DNA of 64,000 nt. Source: Blastococcus sp. TML/M2B. Lineage in GTDB: Bacteria; Actinomycetota; Actinomycetes; Mycobacteriales; Geodermatophilaceae. The position numbers and the translations under genes were made by a program. The first letter of the stretch is position 1; every line of letters starts with the position of its first letter. The notes beneath the pieces are model-generated. The model saw only the letters and a list, made by a program, of their open reading frames with translations. It made no database searches and was not told the origin of the DNA. Positions 37,865 to 46,312 of this stretch are shown in pieces. The stretch spans positions 1,860,001 to 1,924,000 of the forward strand of contig NZ_JAENZZ010000002.1 of NCBI RefSeq assembly GCF_016612865.1, read 5' to 3'.

Positions 37865-38311
37865 GTGACGGACTCCTCCAGCGCCCCCGACCGCACCCGG
37901 CCCGACCTCGACGACACCACCGTCGAGGCACTGGGCAAGCTCTCCGAGGCCCTGGAGACCGTCGACCAGGCCCGCGGTTTCCTCTACGCCTTCCACCAGC
38001 TGACCGGCAAGGCCGACCGGCTGCTGCAGGAGTCGGTCGAGCTGTTCGAGCAGGCCGGCGCGACGGGTCTGGCCGCGGATCTCGACCGCGACCTGGTCGG
38101 CCGCAACGTCATCGCCGACCGGTGGACCTTCCAGATCGTCGAGGACTTCGACGAGGGCTACTGGGGTGCGTTCCGCGCGTACGACGCCCGCGCCCGGGAC
38201 GAGCTGTCCGGCGGCGACCGGCACGTCTTCGAGGCACGCATGAAGCAGCGCGAGCGCACGGCCGGCCACCCCCGGCACGAGGCCGGCCCGTCCCTGGCCG
38301 ACGAGGGCTGA
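37865..38311 (+). CDS. Conserved hypothetical actinobacterial protein
   Basis: A 148-residue, mostly helical protein: VEALGKLSEALETVDQARGFLYAFHQLTGKADRLLQESVELFEQAG, then IADRWTFQIVEDFDEGYWGAFRAYDARARDELSGGDRHVFEARMKQRER. No named domain recognised. CACGAT lies six bases before the GTG, compatible with a leaderless message. Function unknown. Confidence 0.78.
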   Translation: MTDSSSAPDRTRPDLDDTTVEALGKLSEALETVDQARGFLYAFHQLTGKADRLLQESVELFEQAGATGLAADLDRDLVGRNVIADRWTFQIVEDFDEGYWGAFRAYDARARDELSGGDRHVFEARMKQRERTAGHPRHEAGPSLADEG

Positions 38312-38349
38312 TCCGTTTCCCCGCCCGCCCCGGCGGGCAGGACGGGGCG

Positions 38350-38520
38350 GTGACGATGCCCGACGAGAACGACGCAGGCTCCGACCGCGAGGCCCAGCCC
38401 CTGGGGGCCGAGAAGGCTCCCGGGGAGGACCGGGAGTCGCTCGGGGACGTGAGGGGTCCCGCCGACGGGATCGCCGGTCCCGCCTGGCCGCCGGCGGACA
38501 CCGAGCCGGACGCGCGGTGA
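38350..38520 (+). CDS. Small acidic protein coupled to lapA-like gene
   Basis: About 54-56 residues, MPDENDAGSDREAQPLGAEK and on, acidic with Pro/Gly. Either GTG 38350 or ATG 38356 can start it. Its TGA overlaps the GTG of the LapA-like gene, which supports real translation and coupling. Function unknown. Confidence 0.55.
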   Translation: MTMPDENDAGSDREAQPLGAEKAPGEDRESLGDVRGPADGIAGPAWPPADTEPDAR

Positions 38521-38885
38521 CCGGCGCCGGCCCCACCTCCGGGACCAGCGGGGACCCGCTGAGCGTCGGCCTCCCCGACGCGGCGGGCGCTCCTCCGACG
38601 GCACCCCCGGGCTCGGCGCCGTCGTCGTCCCCGGCCGGGACGGGCCGCACCCGCCGGACCGGTCGGACCATCGGCCGGTCCCTGGCCCTCGGCCTGCTGC
38701 TGTTCGTGACGGTCGTGCTGGTCCTGTTCGTGGTCTTCAACGGCCAGAGCGTGCAGATCAGCCTGGTCTTCACCGACGTCGAGGCCCCGCTGGTGCTCGC
38801 GCTGCTGATCGCGGCGGTGCTCGGCGCCCTCGTGGGGTGGTTGTCCAGCCTCGTGCTGCGCACCCGCCGGAGGCACCGCACCTGA
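38517..38885 (+). CDS. LapA-family (DUF1049) membrane protein
   Basis: A 122-residue protein. Disordered Pro/Ser/Gly N-terminus (~50 residues), then helix 1 SLALGLLLFVTVVLVLFVVFNGQSVQISLVF and helix 2 APLVLALLIAAVLGALVGWLSSLV, the paired helices of LapA/DUF1049 proteins linked in E. coli to lipopolysaccharide assembly; the role in actinobacteria is not known. Start GTG overlaps the preceding stop. Confidence 0.8.
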   Translation: MTGAGPTSGTSGDPLSVGLPDAAGAPPTAPPGSAPSSSPAGTGRTRRTGRTIGRSLALGLLLFVTVVLVLFVVFNGQSVQISLVFTDVEAPLVLALLIAAVLGALVGWLSSLVLRTRRRHRT

Positions 38886-38906
38886 CCGACCGCGGCTGAT
38901 CACGCC

Positions 38907-38943
38907 GAGCGCGGGACACCCCTCCGGGGCGTGTCCCGCGCTC
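38907..38943 (+). terminator. Hairpin after the LapA-like gene
   Basis: Perfect 13-bp stem GAGCGCGGGACAC / GTGTCCCGCGCTC with an 11-nt loop, 22 bp after the stop and before the fadE promoter. Confidence 0.7.
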
Positions 38944-38961
38944 AGCCGCGCCCGCTCCCTG

Positions 38962-38998
38962 CTACCGGCCGGTAACATCTGTTGTTACCGGCGAGTAG
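38962..38998 (+). promoter_or_regulatory. Double operator-like palindromes in the fadE promoter
   Basis: CTACCGGCCGGTAA (38962-38975) and TTACCGGCGAGTAG (38985-38998) are two copies of a [CT]TAC-N6-GTA[AG] site with 23 bp between starts. Their facing halves also form a perfect 10-bp inverted repeat, GCCGGTAACA-N5-TGTTACCGGC (38968-38992). Such paired sites are typical of TetR-type fatty-acid regulators; which protein binds is unknown. Confidence 0.65.
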
Positions 38999-39041
38999 GA
39001 CCGCCCGGTCCACCGGCTCGGAGCACGGGAGCAGCAGCACC

Positions 39042-40886
39042 ATGACGCACTACACCGCCAACCTGCGGGACCTCGAGTTCAACCTCTTCGAGTTCCTCGA
39101 CACCAAGGACCGGTTCGGCACCGGACCCTTCGCGCAGATGGACACCGAGACCGCGCGCGGGGTGCTGGCCGAGATCCGCAAGCTCGCCGAGGGCCCCATC
39201 GCGGCGTCCTTCACCGACGCCGACCGCAACCCGCCGGTGTTCGACCCGGCCACCCACTCGGTGACGCTGCCCGAGTCGTTCAAGAAGTCGGTCCAGGCGC
39301 TCAACGCCGGCGAGTGGTTCCGCCTCGACCTCTCCGAGGAGCTCGGCGGCTTCGGCGCGCCCGCCGTCCTGACCTGGGGCGCCTTCGAGATGGTGCTCGG
39401 CGCCAACCCCGCCGTCTTCATGTACGGCTCCGGCCCGGCCTTCGCGCAGACGCTGCACGACCTGGGCACCGAGGACCAGAAGAAGCTCGCCCGCATCATG
39501 ATCGACAAGGGCTGGGGCGCCACGATGGTGCTGACCGAGCCCGACGCGGGCTCCGACGTCGGCGCGGGCCGCACCAAGGCGGTGCAGCAGCCCGACGGCT
39601 CGTGGCACATCTCCGGCGTGAAGCGGTTCATCACCTCCGCCGAGCACGACCTCAGCGACAACATCATCCACCTCGTGCTGGCCCGCCCCGAGGGCGCGAA
39701 GGCCGGCACCAAGGGCCTGTCGCTCTTCGTCGTCCCCAAGTTCCACGTGGACCTGGAGACCGGTGAGCTCGGCGAGCGCAACGGCGCCTACGTCACCAAC
39801 GTCGAGAAGAAGATGGGCCTCAAGGTCTCCACGACCTGCGAGGTCACCTTCGGCGACGGCCCGGTGCCGGCGCAGGGCTGGCTGGTCGGCGAGGTGCACG
39901 ACGGCATCGCCCAGATGTTCAAGATCATCGAATACGCCCGCATGTTCGTCGGCACCAAGGCGATCGCCACGCTCTCGGCCGGCTACCAGGTGGCGCTGGA
40001 CTACGCGAAGACCCGTGTCCAGGGAGCGGACCTGACGGCGACGTCGAAGGACGCCCCGCGGGTCACCATCACCCACCACCCCGACGTCCGCCGCTCGCTG
40101 ATGCTGCAGAAGTCCTACGCCGAGGGCATGCGCGCGCTGTACCTGTACGCCGCGAGCTTCCGCGACCAGGTGACCGCCGCCGAGGCCGAGGGCACCGCGG
40201 ACAGCGAGGAGGCCCAGCTCGCCGCGCGCCTCAACGACCTGCTGCTGCCGGTCGTGAAGGGCTTCGGCTGCGAGCGCGCCACGCAGCTGCTCACCCAGGA
40301 GTCGCTGCAGACCCTGGGCGGCTCGGGCTTCCTGCAGGACTACCCGATCGAGCAGTACATCCGGGACTCCAAGATCGACACCCTCTACGAGGGCACCACG
40401 GCGATCCAGGGCCAGGACTTCTTCTTCCGGAAGATCGTCAAGGACGGCGGGGTCGCGCTGACCTGGCTGGCCGGCCAGATCCAGGCCACGATCGACAACG
40501 AGGCGGGCAACGGCCGGCTCAAGGAGGAGCGCGCCGCGCTGGCGGCCGCCCTGGGCGAGGTCCAGGGCATGCTCACCGCCATGTTCGGCCACCTCACCGA
40601 GGCCCAGCAGGACATGAAGGCCCTGTACAAGGTCGGCCAGAACAGCAGCCGCCTGCTGCTCGCCGTCGGCGACCTGGTCACCGCCTGGCTGCTGGTCCGC
40701 CAGTCCGAGGTCGCCCTGGCCGCGCTTGCCGGCGACGTCAGCGGGAAGGACCGGTTCTTCTACGAGGGCAAGCTCGCCGCCACCCGCTTCTTCACCGGCC
40801 AGGTGCTGCCGCGGCTGGCCTCCGAGCGGATCATCGTCGAGAACACCGACAACTCCCTCATGGAGGTCGACGAGGAGTGCTTCTGA
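39042..40886 (+). CDS. Acyl-CoA dehydrogenase, FadE5-like
   Basis: FAD enzyme that introduces the 2,3-double bond in acyl-CoA in beta-oxidation. 614 residues, longer than the standard ~380 and matching mycobacterial FadE5 in length and start ([21 protein letters not shown]). Visible: [20 protein letters not shown] (FAD/substrate loop), [15 protein letters not shown], and catalytic-glutamate region [20 protein letters not shown]. The C-terminal extension is helical. Monocistronic between hairpins. The promoter carries two operator-like palindromes, so control by a fatty-acid-responsive repressor is likely. Confidence 0.93.
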   Translation: MTHYTANLRDLEFNLFEFLDTKDRFGTGPFAQMDTETARGVLAEIRKLAEGPIAASFTDADRNPPVFDPATHSVTLPESFKKSVQALNAGEWFRLDLSEELGGFGAPAVLTWGAFEMVLGANPAVFMYGSGPAFAQTLHDLGTEDQKKLARIMIDKGWGATMVLTEPDAGSDVGAGRTKAVQQPDGSWHISGVKRFITSAEHDLSDNIIHLVLARPEGAKAGTKGLSLFVVPKFHVDLETGELGERNGAYVTNVEKKMGLKVSTTCEVTFGDGPVPAQGWLVGEVHDGIAQMFKIIEYARMFVGTKAIATLSAGYQVALDYAKTRVQGADLTATSKDAPRVTITHHPDVRRSLMLQKSYAEGMRALYLYAASFRDQVTAAEAEGTADSEEAQLAARLNDLLLPVVKGFGCERATQLLTQESLQTLGGSGFLQDYPIEQYIRDSKIDTLYEGTTAIQGQDFFFRKIVKDGGVALTWLAGQIQATIDNEAGNGRLKEERAALAAALGEVQGMLTAMFGHLTEAQQDMKALYKVGQNSSRLLLAVGDLVTAWLLVRQSEVALAALAGDVSGKDRFFYEGKLAATRFFTGQVLPRLASERIIVENTDNSLMEVDEECF

Positions 40887-41018
40887 GCACCTCGTCGTCC
40901 TCCGGCCGACACCGCGGCCAGGAGCCGTCCCCCGTCTGAGCTGAGCCGTTGCCCATGTCCCGGCCGGGAACCCTCCGGGCCCCGCGACCGGTCCACTCCA
41001 GCTCCCAGCCGTTCCCGG

Positions 41019-41052
41019 CCGGCGCCGTTCCCCTCCTGGGGGACGGCGCCGG
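41019..41052 (+). terminator. Intrinsic-type terminator after the fadE gene
   Basis: 15-bp stem CCGGCGCCGTTCCCC / GGGGGACGGCGCCGG with one T-G wobble and a TCCT loop, followed by GCTCGTTTC. The best terminator in the window since it has some trailing Ts. Confidence 0.8.
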
Positions 41053-41090
41053 GCTCGTTTCAGGCTCGGAGCGGCGGGCATGGGCCGGGG

Positions 41091-41252
41091 ATGAGCGACC
41101 CCGAAGGCACCGGCTACCGCGACTCCCCCGACACCACCGATGGCACCGCCCCGCCCCCCGGCGACGCCCCCGAGGGCTCGGCGACGCTCACCACCGACGA
41201 CGACGCCCAGCGCGACGACGGCGTCGCCCGCCCGGGCAACGAAGCGGATTGA
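41091..41252 (+). CDS. Small acidic disordered protein
   Basis: A 53-residue ORF, MSDPEGTGYRDSPDTTDGTA through DDGVARPGNEAD, rich in Asp/Thr/Gly/Pro. Resembles the small acidic protein at 35670. Upstream GGGCCGGGG is a poor ribosome-binding site. Function unknown; compositional likeness is the main support. Confidence 0.5.
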   Translation: MSDPEGTGYRDSPDTTDGTAPPPGDAPEGSATLTTDDDAQRDDGVARPGNEAD

Positions 41253-41266
41253 GGGAGGGCACGACC

Positions 41267-41272
41267 TAGGCT
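41267..41272 (+). promoter_or_regulatory. -10 box of leaderless glycosylase-like gene
   Basis: TAGGCT ends six bases before the GTG at 41279. Confidence 0.5.
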
Positions 41273-41278
41273 GGCCGC

Positions 41279-42161
41279 GTGACCGCCGCCGTCCTCACCG
41301 TGCTGCCGGCGGCGGAGTGGCAGGCGCGGACGGCGGCGCACGAGGAGCGCATCGACCGCTGGGCGGTGCCGCACCGCGACCGCCGCTCGCGCGGCGAGAC
41401 CCACCCGGTGCACGACTTCCTCTTCACCTACTACTCCGAGACGCCGGGCCGGGTGCGCCGCTGGCACCCCGGCGTCGGCGCCGCGCTCGCCCCGGCGGAC
41501 GACGGCCTCCGCCCCGCACGCGGCGTGGCGCTGGTACCGCACCGGCGACGACGGCGTCGTCGCCCTGGACGCGGCCGCCTACCTGGCCGACCGCGGGACG
41601 ACGGTCGGGTTCGTCCGCGGCCTGCTGGCCGCCACCGCCTCCCGGCCGGTCTTCGCCGGCTGCTTCGGCCTGCACGAGTGGGCGATGGTCTACCGGGCCG
41701 ACGAGCGGCGGCACGCCCTGCCGCTGCGGCTCGGCCGCGCCGGCACGGACGCCGTCGTCGAGGGGCACCAGATCCGCTGCAGCCACTACGACGCGTTCCG
41801 CTTCTTCACCCCCGAGGCGGTCGGCCGGAACCGGCTGCAGCCCACGCGGGAGGCACAGCCCGCGATGGAGCAGCCCGGCTGCCTGCACGCCACGATGGAC
41901 CTCTACAAGTGGGCCTACAAGCTCGGTCCCGCCGTGCCCGGTGAGCTGCTGGCCGACTGCTTCGCGCTGGCCGCCGACGTGCGGGAGCTGGACATGCGCG
42001 CATCCCCGTACGACCTCGCCGACGCCGGCTACGCCGCCGTCCGGATCGAGACGCCGGAGGGCAAGGCGGAGTACGCCGCGGCCCAGCGCGGGTTCGCCGC
42101 CCGGGGCGCGGAGCTGCGCCGGCGGCTCCTGGCCGTCTGCGACGCCCTGACCCCCGCCTGA
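41279..42161 (+). CDS. Conserved protein annotated in actinobacteria as 3-methyladenine DNA glycosylase homologue (one apparent frameshift)
   Basis: About 293 residues once one C is removed from CCCC at 41512-41515; the frame then reads HAAWRWYRTGDDGVVALDAAAYLADRG and joins FAGCFGLHEWAMVYRADERRH, HQIRCSHYDAFRFFTPEAVGRN and LHATMDLYKWAYKLGPAVPGELLADCFALA. This is a well-conserved actinobacterial family often named 3-methyladenine DNA glycosylase, but helix-hairpin-helix or AAG-fold residues are not evident, so enzymatic function is doubtful. Leaderless start. Confidence 0.78.
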
Positions 42162-42180
42162 GGGAGCGGGTGCCGCGCCG

Positions 42181-42186
42181 TACGGT
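42181..42186 (+). promoter_or_regulatory. -10 box of leaderless phosphatase gene
   Basis: TACGGT ends seven bases before GTG 42194 and supports that start over the longer reading. Confidence 0.5.
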
Positions 42187-42193
42187 CAGGGAC

Positions 42194-43024
42194 GTGAGCT
42201 CCCTCTCCGACGGCCGCTGGATCCACCTCGAAGGCACCGCGAACACCCGGGACCTGGGTGGGCTGCCCACCCACGACGGTGGTCGCACCGTGCCGCACCG
42301 CATCCTGCGCAGCGACAACCTGCAGACCCTGACCGACGCGGACGTGCAGCGCCTCGTCGGCCAGATCGGGGTGCGGGAGGTCATCGACCTCCGGACCAGC
42401 GCCGAGGTGCTGCTCGAGGGCCGCGGGCCGCTGCGGAGCCGGCCGGAGGTCACCCACCGGCACTTCACGCTGCTGCCCGAGCGCGGCCGGTACACCGACG
42501 TCTTCGCGGTCGAGGAGCCCGAGGTCCCGGATCTGCCGTCGGGCTGGCTGGAGTCGATCCTGCCGCGTCAGGTGGCCGAGCACGACCAGGCCGAGCCGCC
42601 GCCGGTCCGCAGCTACCTCGGCTACCTGTCGCAGCGCGGCGACGCCGTCGTCCAGGCGCTGCGCGCCCTGGCGGCGCCCGTCCCCGGCGCATCGGTCGTG
42701 CACTGCGCCGCCGGCAAGGACCGCACGGGTGTCGTCGTGGCCCTGTCCCTCGCGGTGGCCGGCGTGCCGCACGAGGAGATCGCCATCGACTACGGCCTCA
42801 GCGGCGAGGTGATCGACGCGATCATGGAGCGGCTGGCCGCGACGCGCACCTACGGCGGCGACACGGAGAAGCGCGAGACGGCGACCCACGCGCCGCGGCG
42901 CGAGACCATGGACCGGGTGCTGCAGCTGCTCGACGAGCGGTACGACGGGCCGATCGGCTGGCTGGAGCAACACGGGTTCGGCGCCGATGAGCAGGCCGCC
43001 CTGCGGGCCCGGCTGCGCGGCTGA
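42194..43024 (+). CDS. Tyrosine-protein phosphatase, PtpB/Y_phosphatase3 type
   Basis: A 276-residue phosphatase. WIHLEGTANTRDLGGLPTHDG and RSDNLQTLTDADVQRL are the N-terminal signature of the PtpB/lipid-tyrosine phosphatase family, and VVHCAAGKDRTGVVVAL is the HCX5R P-loop with the catalytic Cys and Arg. The KDR variant of the P-loop is linked in that family to dual protein/phosphoinositide specificity. The start is fixed by the leaderless -10 box. Confidence 0.9.
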   Translation: MSSLSDGRWIHLEGTANTRDLGGLPTHDGGRTVPHRILRSDNLQTLTDADVQRLVGQIGVREVIDLRTSAEVLLEGRGPLRSRPEVTHRHFTLLPERGRYTDVFAVEEPEVPDLPSGWLESILPRQVAEHDQAEPPPVRSYLGYLSQRGDAVVQALRALAAPVPGASVVHCAAGKDRTGVVVALSLAVAGVPHEEIAIDYGLSGEVIDAIMERLAATRTYGGDTEKRETATHAPRRETMDRVLQLLDERYDGPIGWLEQHGFGADEQAALRARLRG

Positions 43025-43032
43025 CCGGGGGA

Positions 43033-45090
43033 TCAGCCGGCCGGGCGCGCTGAGCCCTGCCCCTGCTTGTGCCGGTACATGGCGGCGTCGGCGCGGCGCA
43101 GCAGCTCCTCGGCGTCCCCACCGGGGTGGTGGACGGCGACGCCCACGCTGGTGCCGACCGCCACCTCCCGGCCCTCGAGCCGGAACGGCTCGGCGAAGCA
43201 GTCCACGACGCGGGCGGCCAGGCCGTGCGCGTCGGCCTCGTCGTCCAGGCCGGGCAGGATGATCGCGAACTCGTCGCCGCTGAGCCGGCCGACGGTGTCG
43301 CAGGGGCGGATCGCGGCCCGCAGCCGGGCGGCGACCTGGCGGAGCAGCTCGTCCCCGGCCGCGTGCCCGAGGGCGTCGTTGACCTGCTTGAAGCGGTCGA
43401 GGTCGCAGAAGAGCACGCCCAGCTGAGCCCCCGGCCCGGCCGACGGCAGCTCGGCGAGCAGCCGCTCCAGGAACAGCACCCGGTTGGGCAGGCCGGTCAG
43501 GGCGTCGTGGTGGGCCTGGTGGCGCACGGTCTCCAGCAGCTGCGCCCGCTGCAGGGCGGAGACCGCCTGGTCGCCGACACCGCGGAGCCGGACCAGCACG
43601 TCGTCGGTGAGCTCCTCCGGGGCGGCCGCCGACGTCCAGCTGGCCGTGGCGATGCCGAGGAAGTTGCCGTCGGCGACCAGCGGGAGCGCGATGACGTCGG
43701 CGACGCCGATCTGCGCGAGCAGGGCGCGCAGGACGGGGCTGCTCTCGCTGCCGCGGATGAGGCGCGGCTCGCGGTTGCTGAGCAGCTCCAGGACCTCGGG
43801 GCTGTCCTCCGGGCTGAGGGGCGTCTCGAAGAAGGCCGCCTGCTTGGGCTTGCCCACGTTCGCCGAGGCGCGGGCCCGCAGCTGCCCCGCCGACGGGTCC
43901 CACAGCATGACCGAGGCGCCCTCGGAGCCGACGACCCGCGGCAGCGCGTTGGCGACGACCTGGCAGATCCCGTCCACGGCGTCGGCAGCGGCGAGCTCGT
44001 GCGCGAGGTGGAGCAGAGCACCGGCCCGATCGGCCTCGAGCCGGGCGTCGTCGAGGGCGAAGAGCAGTTCCAGGGCGGCGGCCGCGTGCGCGGCGTACGC
44101 GGCCAGCATCGCCTGCTCGTCGGCCATCGACCCGTCACCGGAGGGGTAGACGGCCGCCAGCCGGCCGTGCCGGCGCCGCGCGGACGCGACGTCGACGACG
44201 ACGGCGCGCGGGCCGAGGTCCTCGCCGGCCAGCAGCCGGCGGGCGAGCTCCTGCGCCTCGTCGTCGGGGAGCCCGGCGCTGTGCACCAGGGGCGCACCCC
44301 CACCGGGGGCGGCGACGGCGAGCAGGTGGGCGGGGGCCAGGACCGCCTGGCCGGCCCGCGCGACGATCAGCCGCAGGACGGTGTCGAGGTCGTCGCTGCC
44401 GGCCAGCTCGGTGGCGGTGTCCTGGAGGGTGCGCAGCTGGCCGCGCAGCGCCGCGAGCTCGCGGTGGACCTCCGCGCGGGAGCCGCGCCGTCGCAGCCGG
44501 GACCGGCGCTCCCAGGTGACCTCGCAGACGCAGGTGCGCCCGTCCCCGGTCCGGCACTCCGCCGCGGTGATGACCCCGGTGGGCAGCCCGAACAGCTCGG
44601 GGACGGTGGTGGCCAGGCCGCGGGAGAAGTCGCAGTCCAGGGCGGAGTGCTCGTAGCCCTCGTGCAGGTGCAGGGCCAACCGGGCCGAGGTGGCGGTGAT
44701 CTCGAGGATCTCCATAGAGGAGACGGTCGTGAACTTGGCGACGGCGCGCGGGAGGCGGCGGAAGACCTGGCGGGGCGATCCGAGCGCCCGCAGCACCAGC
44801 TCGAGGGAGTGCGCCATGCCGCTGCGCAGCGCCGCCTGACCCACGTGGAACATCACGTCCGGGTCACCGAGGACCTCGGTCGCCGCCGAGAACAGCCGCA
44901 CGCGGGTGGCGTAGCTGAACCAGCGGGACTGGTCGCAGAGCTCCTCGGCGGTCTCGGAGACGCCGGCCAGCTCGAGCAGGCGGGCGACGGCGTCGGGCTC
45001 GCCGTGCACGGCGACGTATGTCAGCAGGCCGGCGGTCGTGACGCCGGAGGTCTCGCGCGCGGTGGCGACGGACGACCGAGCCGCGGTCAC
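43033..45090 (-). CDS. Diguanylate cyclase with N-terminal V4R-like and GAF domains
   Basis: A 685-residue signalling protein. Residues ~15-195 form a domain with FRRLPRAVAKFTTVSSMEI and a late ITAAECRTGDGRTCVCEVTWE, resembling V4R/4-vinyl-reductase small-molecule domains. A coiled coil and weak GAF-like region follow, then a clear GAF (~350-500), then GGDEF (~520-685). The active-site motif is SGDEF, a functional variant, preceded by five residues by RPCD, the RxxD inhibitory site for c-di-GMP. No EAL domain. GTG start with GAGGAG upstream. The signal sensed is unknown. Confidence 0.87.
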   Translation of the reverse strand: MTAARSSVATARETSGVTTAGLLTYVAVHGEPDAVARLLELAGVSETAEELCDQSRWFSYATRVRLFSAATEVLGDPDVMFHVGQAALRSGMAHSLELVLRALGSPRQVFRRLPRAVAKFTTVSSMEILEITATSARLALHLHEGYEHSALDCDFSRGLATTVPELFGLPTGVITAAECRTGDGRTCVCEVTWERRSRLRRRGSRAEVHRELAALRGQLRTLQDTATELAGSDDLDTVLRLIVARAGQAVLAPAHLLAVAAPGGGAPLVHSAGLPDDEAQELARRLLAGEDLGPRAVVVDVASARRRHGRLAAVYPSGDGSMADEQAMLAAYAAHAAAALELLFALDDARLEADRAGALLHLAHELAAADAVDGICQVVANALPRVVGSEGASVMLWDPSAGQLRARASANVGKPKQAAFFETPLSPEDSPEVLELLSNREPRLIRGSESSPVLRALLAQIGVADVIALPLVADGNFLGIATASWTSAAAPEELTDDVLVRLRGVGDQAVSALQRAQLLETVRHQAHHDALTGLPNRVLFLERLLAELPSAGPGAQLGVLFCDLDRFKQVNDALGHAAGDELLRQVAARLRAAIRPCDTVGRLSGDEFAIILPGLDDEADAHGLAARVVDCFAEPFRLEGREVAVGTSVGVAVHHPGGDAEELLRRADAAMYRHKQGQGSARPAG

Positions 45091-45264
45091 CGCGGACTCC
45101 TCAGCGCATCGGCCCACGTCAGAGGCGCGGCCGAGGCCCGATCGAGGGGCCGGGCCGGGGCACTCTCCGTCCGCACGCGCATCACGGATGAGGTTTCGGC
45201 ACGCACCGGTCCCATCATGAGCGGAACCACCCGTACGGGTGGGAGGCCCGGCCCGGACAGCATT

Positions 45265-45295
45265 CGACCCCGGCCTCGCGAGAGGTCCGGGGTCG
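45265..45295 (-). terminator. Hairpin downstream of the 49-residue ORF
   Basis: CGACCCCGG / CCGGGGTCG with an inner CCTC/GAGG extension, 36 bp past the small ORF's stop on the minus strand. The rest of the gap to 45090 holds no gene. Confidence 0.6.
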
Positions 45296-45330
45296 GGAGT
45301 GCGGCGCCGCCGCGAGGCGGCGCGGCCGCC

Positions 45331-45480
45331 TCAGCGGCGGGTGTACGAGGTGGCGCTCGCCATGGTGAGGAGCTCGTCACGCATCGCCGGGCTGCTGCTG
45401 CGGGCCAGCGCCTGGTCGATCGCGCGGCGGGTGCGCGCCGCCTGACGCCGCTGCCGCCAGGAAGACGTCACGCTGTTCAT
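45331..45480 (-). CDS. Small basic protein
   Basis: A 49-residue ORF: MNSVTSSWRQRRQAARTRRA, then IDQALARSSSPAMRDELLTMASATSYTRR. Basic, amphipathic helix-like, Ser/Arg rich. GAGG eight bases before the ATG and a downstream hairpin support expression. Small Arg-rich proteins of this kind are common in actinobacteria. Function unknown; it might bind nucleic acid (guess). Confidence 0.6.
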   Translation of the reverse strand: MNSVTSSWRQRRQAARTRRAIDQALARSSSPAMRDELLTMASATSYTRR

Positions 45481-45634
45481 CGTCGGTGCCTCTTTCATCG
45501 GTCGTGGTGTGCCTGCACCTATGACAGTGCGGGCGATGCCCTCATTATTCCGATGGATCGTAGGTCAGTCACCAGCGACACCGACGATCTGTCATCCCGC
45601 CGGGTGAGTCCGCTCACGTCCGGCCCCGGAACGA

Positions 45635-45674
45635 CGACGGCGCCCGCCCTCCGGGAGGAGGACGGGCGCCGTCG
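45635..45674 (-). terminator. Hairpin after the SRPBCC gene
   Basis: 12-bp stem CGACGGCGCCCG / CGGGCGCCGTCG with an inner CCTCC/GGAGG pairing, 17 bp beyond the stop of the minus-strand SRPBCC gene. Confidence 0.7.
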
Positions 45675-45691
45675 AGGCGTGCGCGGAGAGG

Positions 45692-46153
45692 TCAGCTGGG
45701 GCGCTGGACGTCTCCGCGCCAGGCACCGGTCTCGGTGCCGCGGCTCTCGATGAACTCCTTGAACTTCTTCGCGTCGGCCTTCACCTGGCGGTCGTCGAAG
45801 CCCAGGGCGGCGCCGGCCTTCTCGACCAGGCCCTCGGGCTCCCAGTCGATCTGGATCATCACCCGCGTCTTGGTGTCGTCCAGCCGGTGGAAAGTGACCA
45901 CCCCGGCGTGCTTGGCCTCACCGGAGGTGCTGGTCCAGGCCACCCGCTCCTCGGGGTGCTGCTCGGTGATCTCGGCGTCGAACTCGCGCTTCACGCCGTC
46001 GATGTTGGTGACCCAGTGGGTGTGCGTGTCATCGATCTGCGTGATCTTCTCGACTCCGCCCATGAAGTGGGGGAAGGACTCGAACTGCGTCCACTGGTCG
46101 TACACGGCCCGGATCGGGACGTCGACGTCGACGGATTCCTGCACGCTGGCCAC
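45692..46153 (-). CDS. SRPBCC (polyketide cyclase/START-like) family protein
   Basis: A 153-residue protein: VQESVDVDVPIRAVYDQWTQFESFPHFMGGVEKITQIDDTHTHWV, the SRPBCC cavity-forming start, then ITEQHPEERVAWTSTSGEAKHAGVVTFHRLDDTKTRVMIQIDWEP and the C-terminal long helix. This is the widespread stress-associated group often labelled cyclase/dehydrase; ligand unknown. GTG start with GAGGAG nine bases upstream. Slightly less GC-rich than its neighbours. Confidence 0.85.
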   Translation of the reverse strand: MASVQESVDVDVPIRAVYDQWTQFESFPHFMGGVEKITQIDDTHTHWVTNIDGVKREFDAEITEQHPEERVAWTSTSGEAKHAGVVTFHRLDDTKTRVMIQIDWEPEGLVEKAGAALGFDDRQVKADAKKFKEFIESRGTETGAWRGDVQRPS

Positions 46154-46256
46154 GGTCTCGCTCCTCGTGTCGTCTGATCGGTCGCGCACGACCTACCCCG
46201 GGCACCCGGCTCCGACACGTCCCACCACGTCGACCCCCCGACCGGGGGATCCGGGG

Positions 46257-46294
46257 CCCGGGGACCAGGACCCGGGGACCAGGACCCGGGGACC
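46257..46294. repeat. Short tandem repeat, 14-nt unit
   Basis: About 2.7 copies of CCCGGGGACCAGGA in the gap between the E2 gene and the SRPBCC gene. Probably slippage-prone; may also fold through its CCCGGGG palindromes. Confidence 0.7.
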
Positions 46295-46312
46295 CCGAGC
46301 CCGCCGGCCGCG

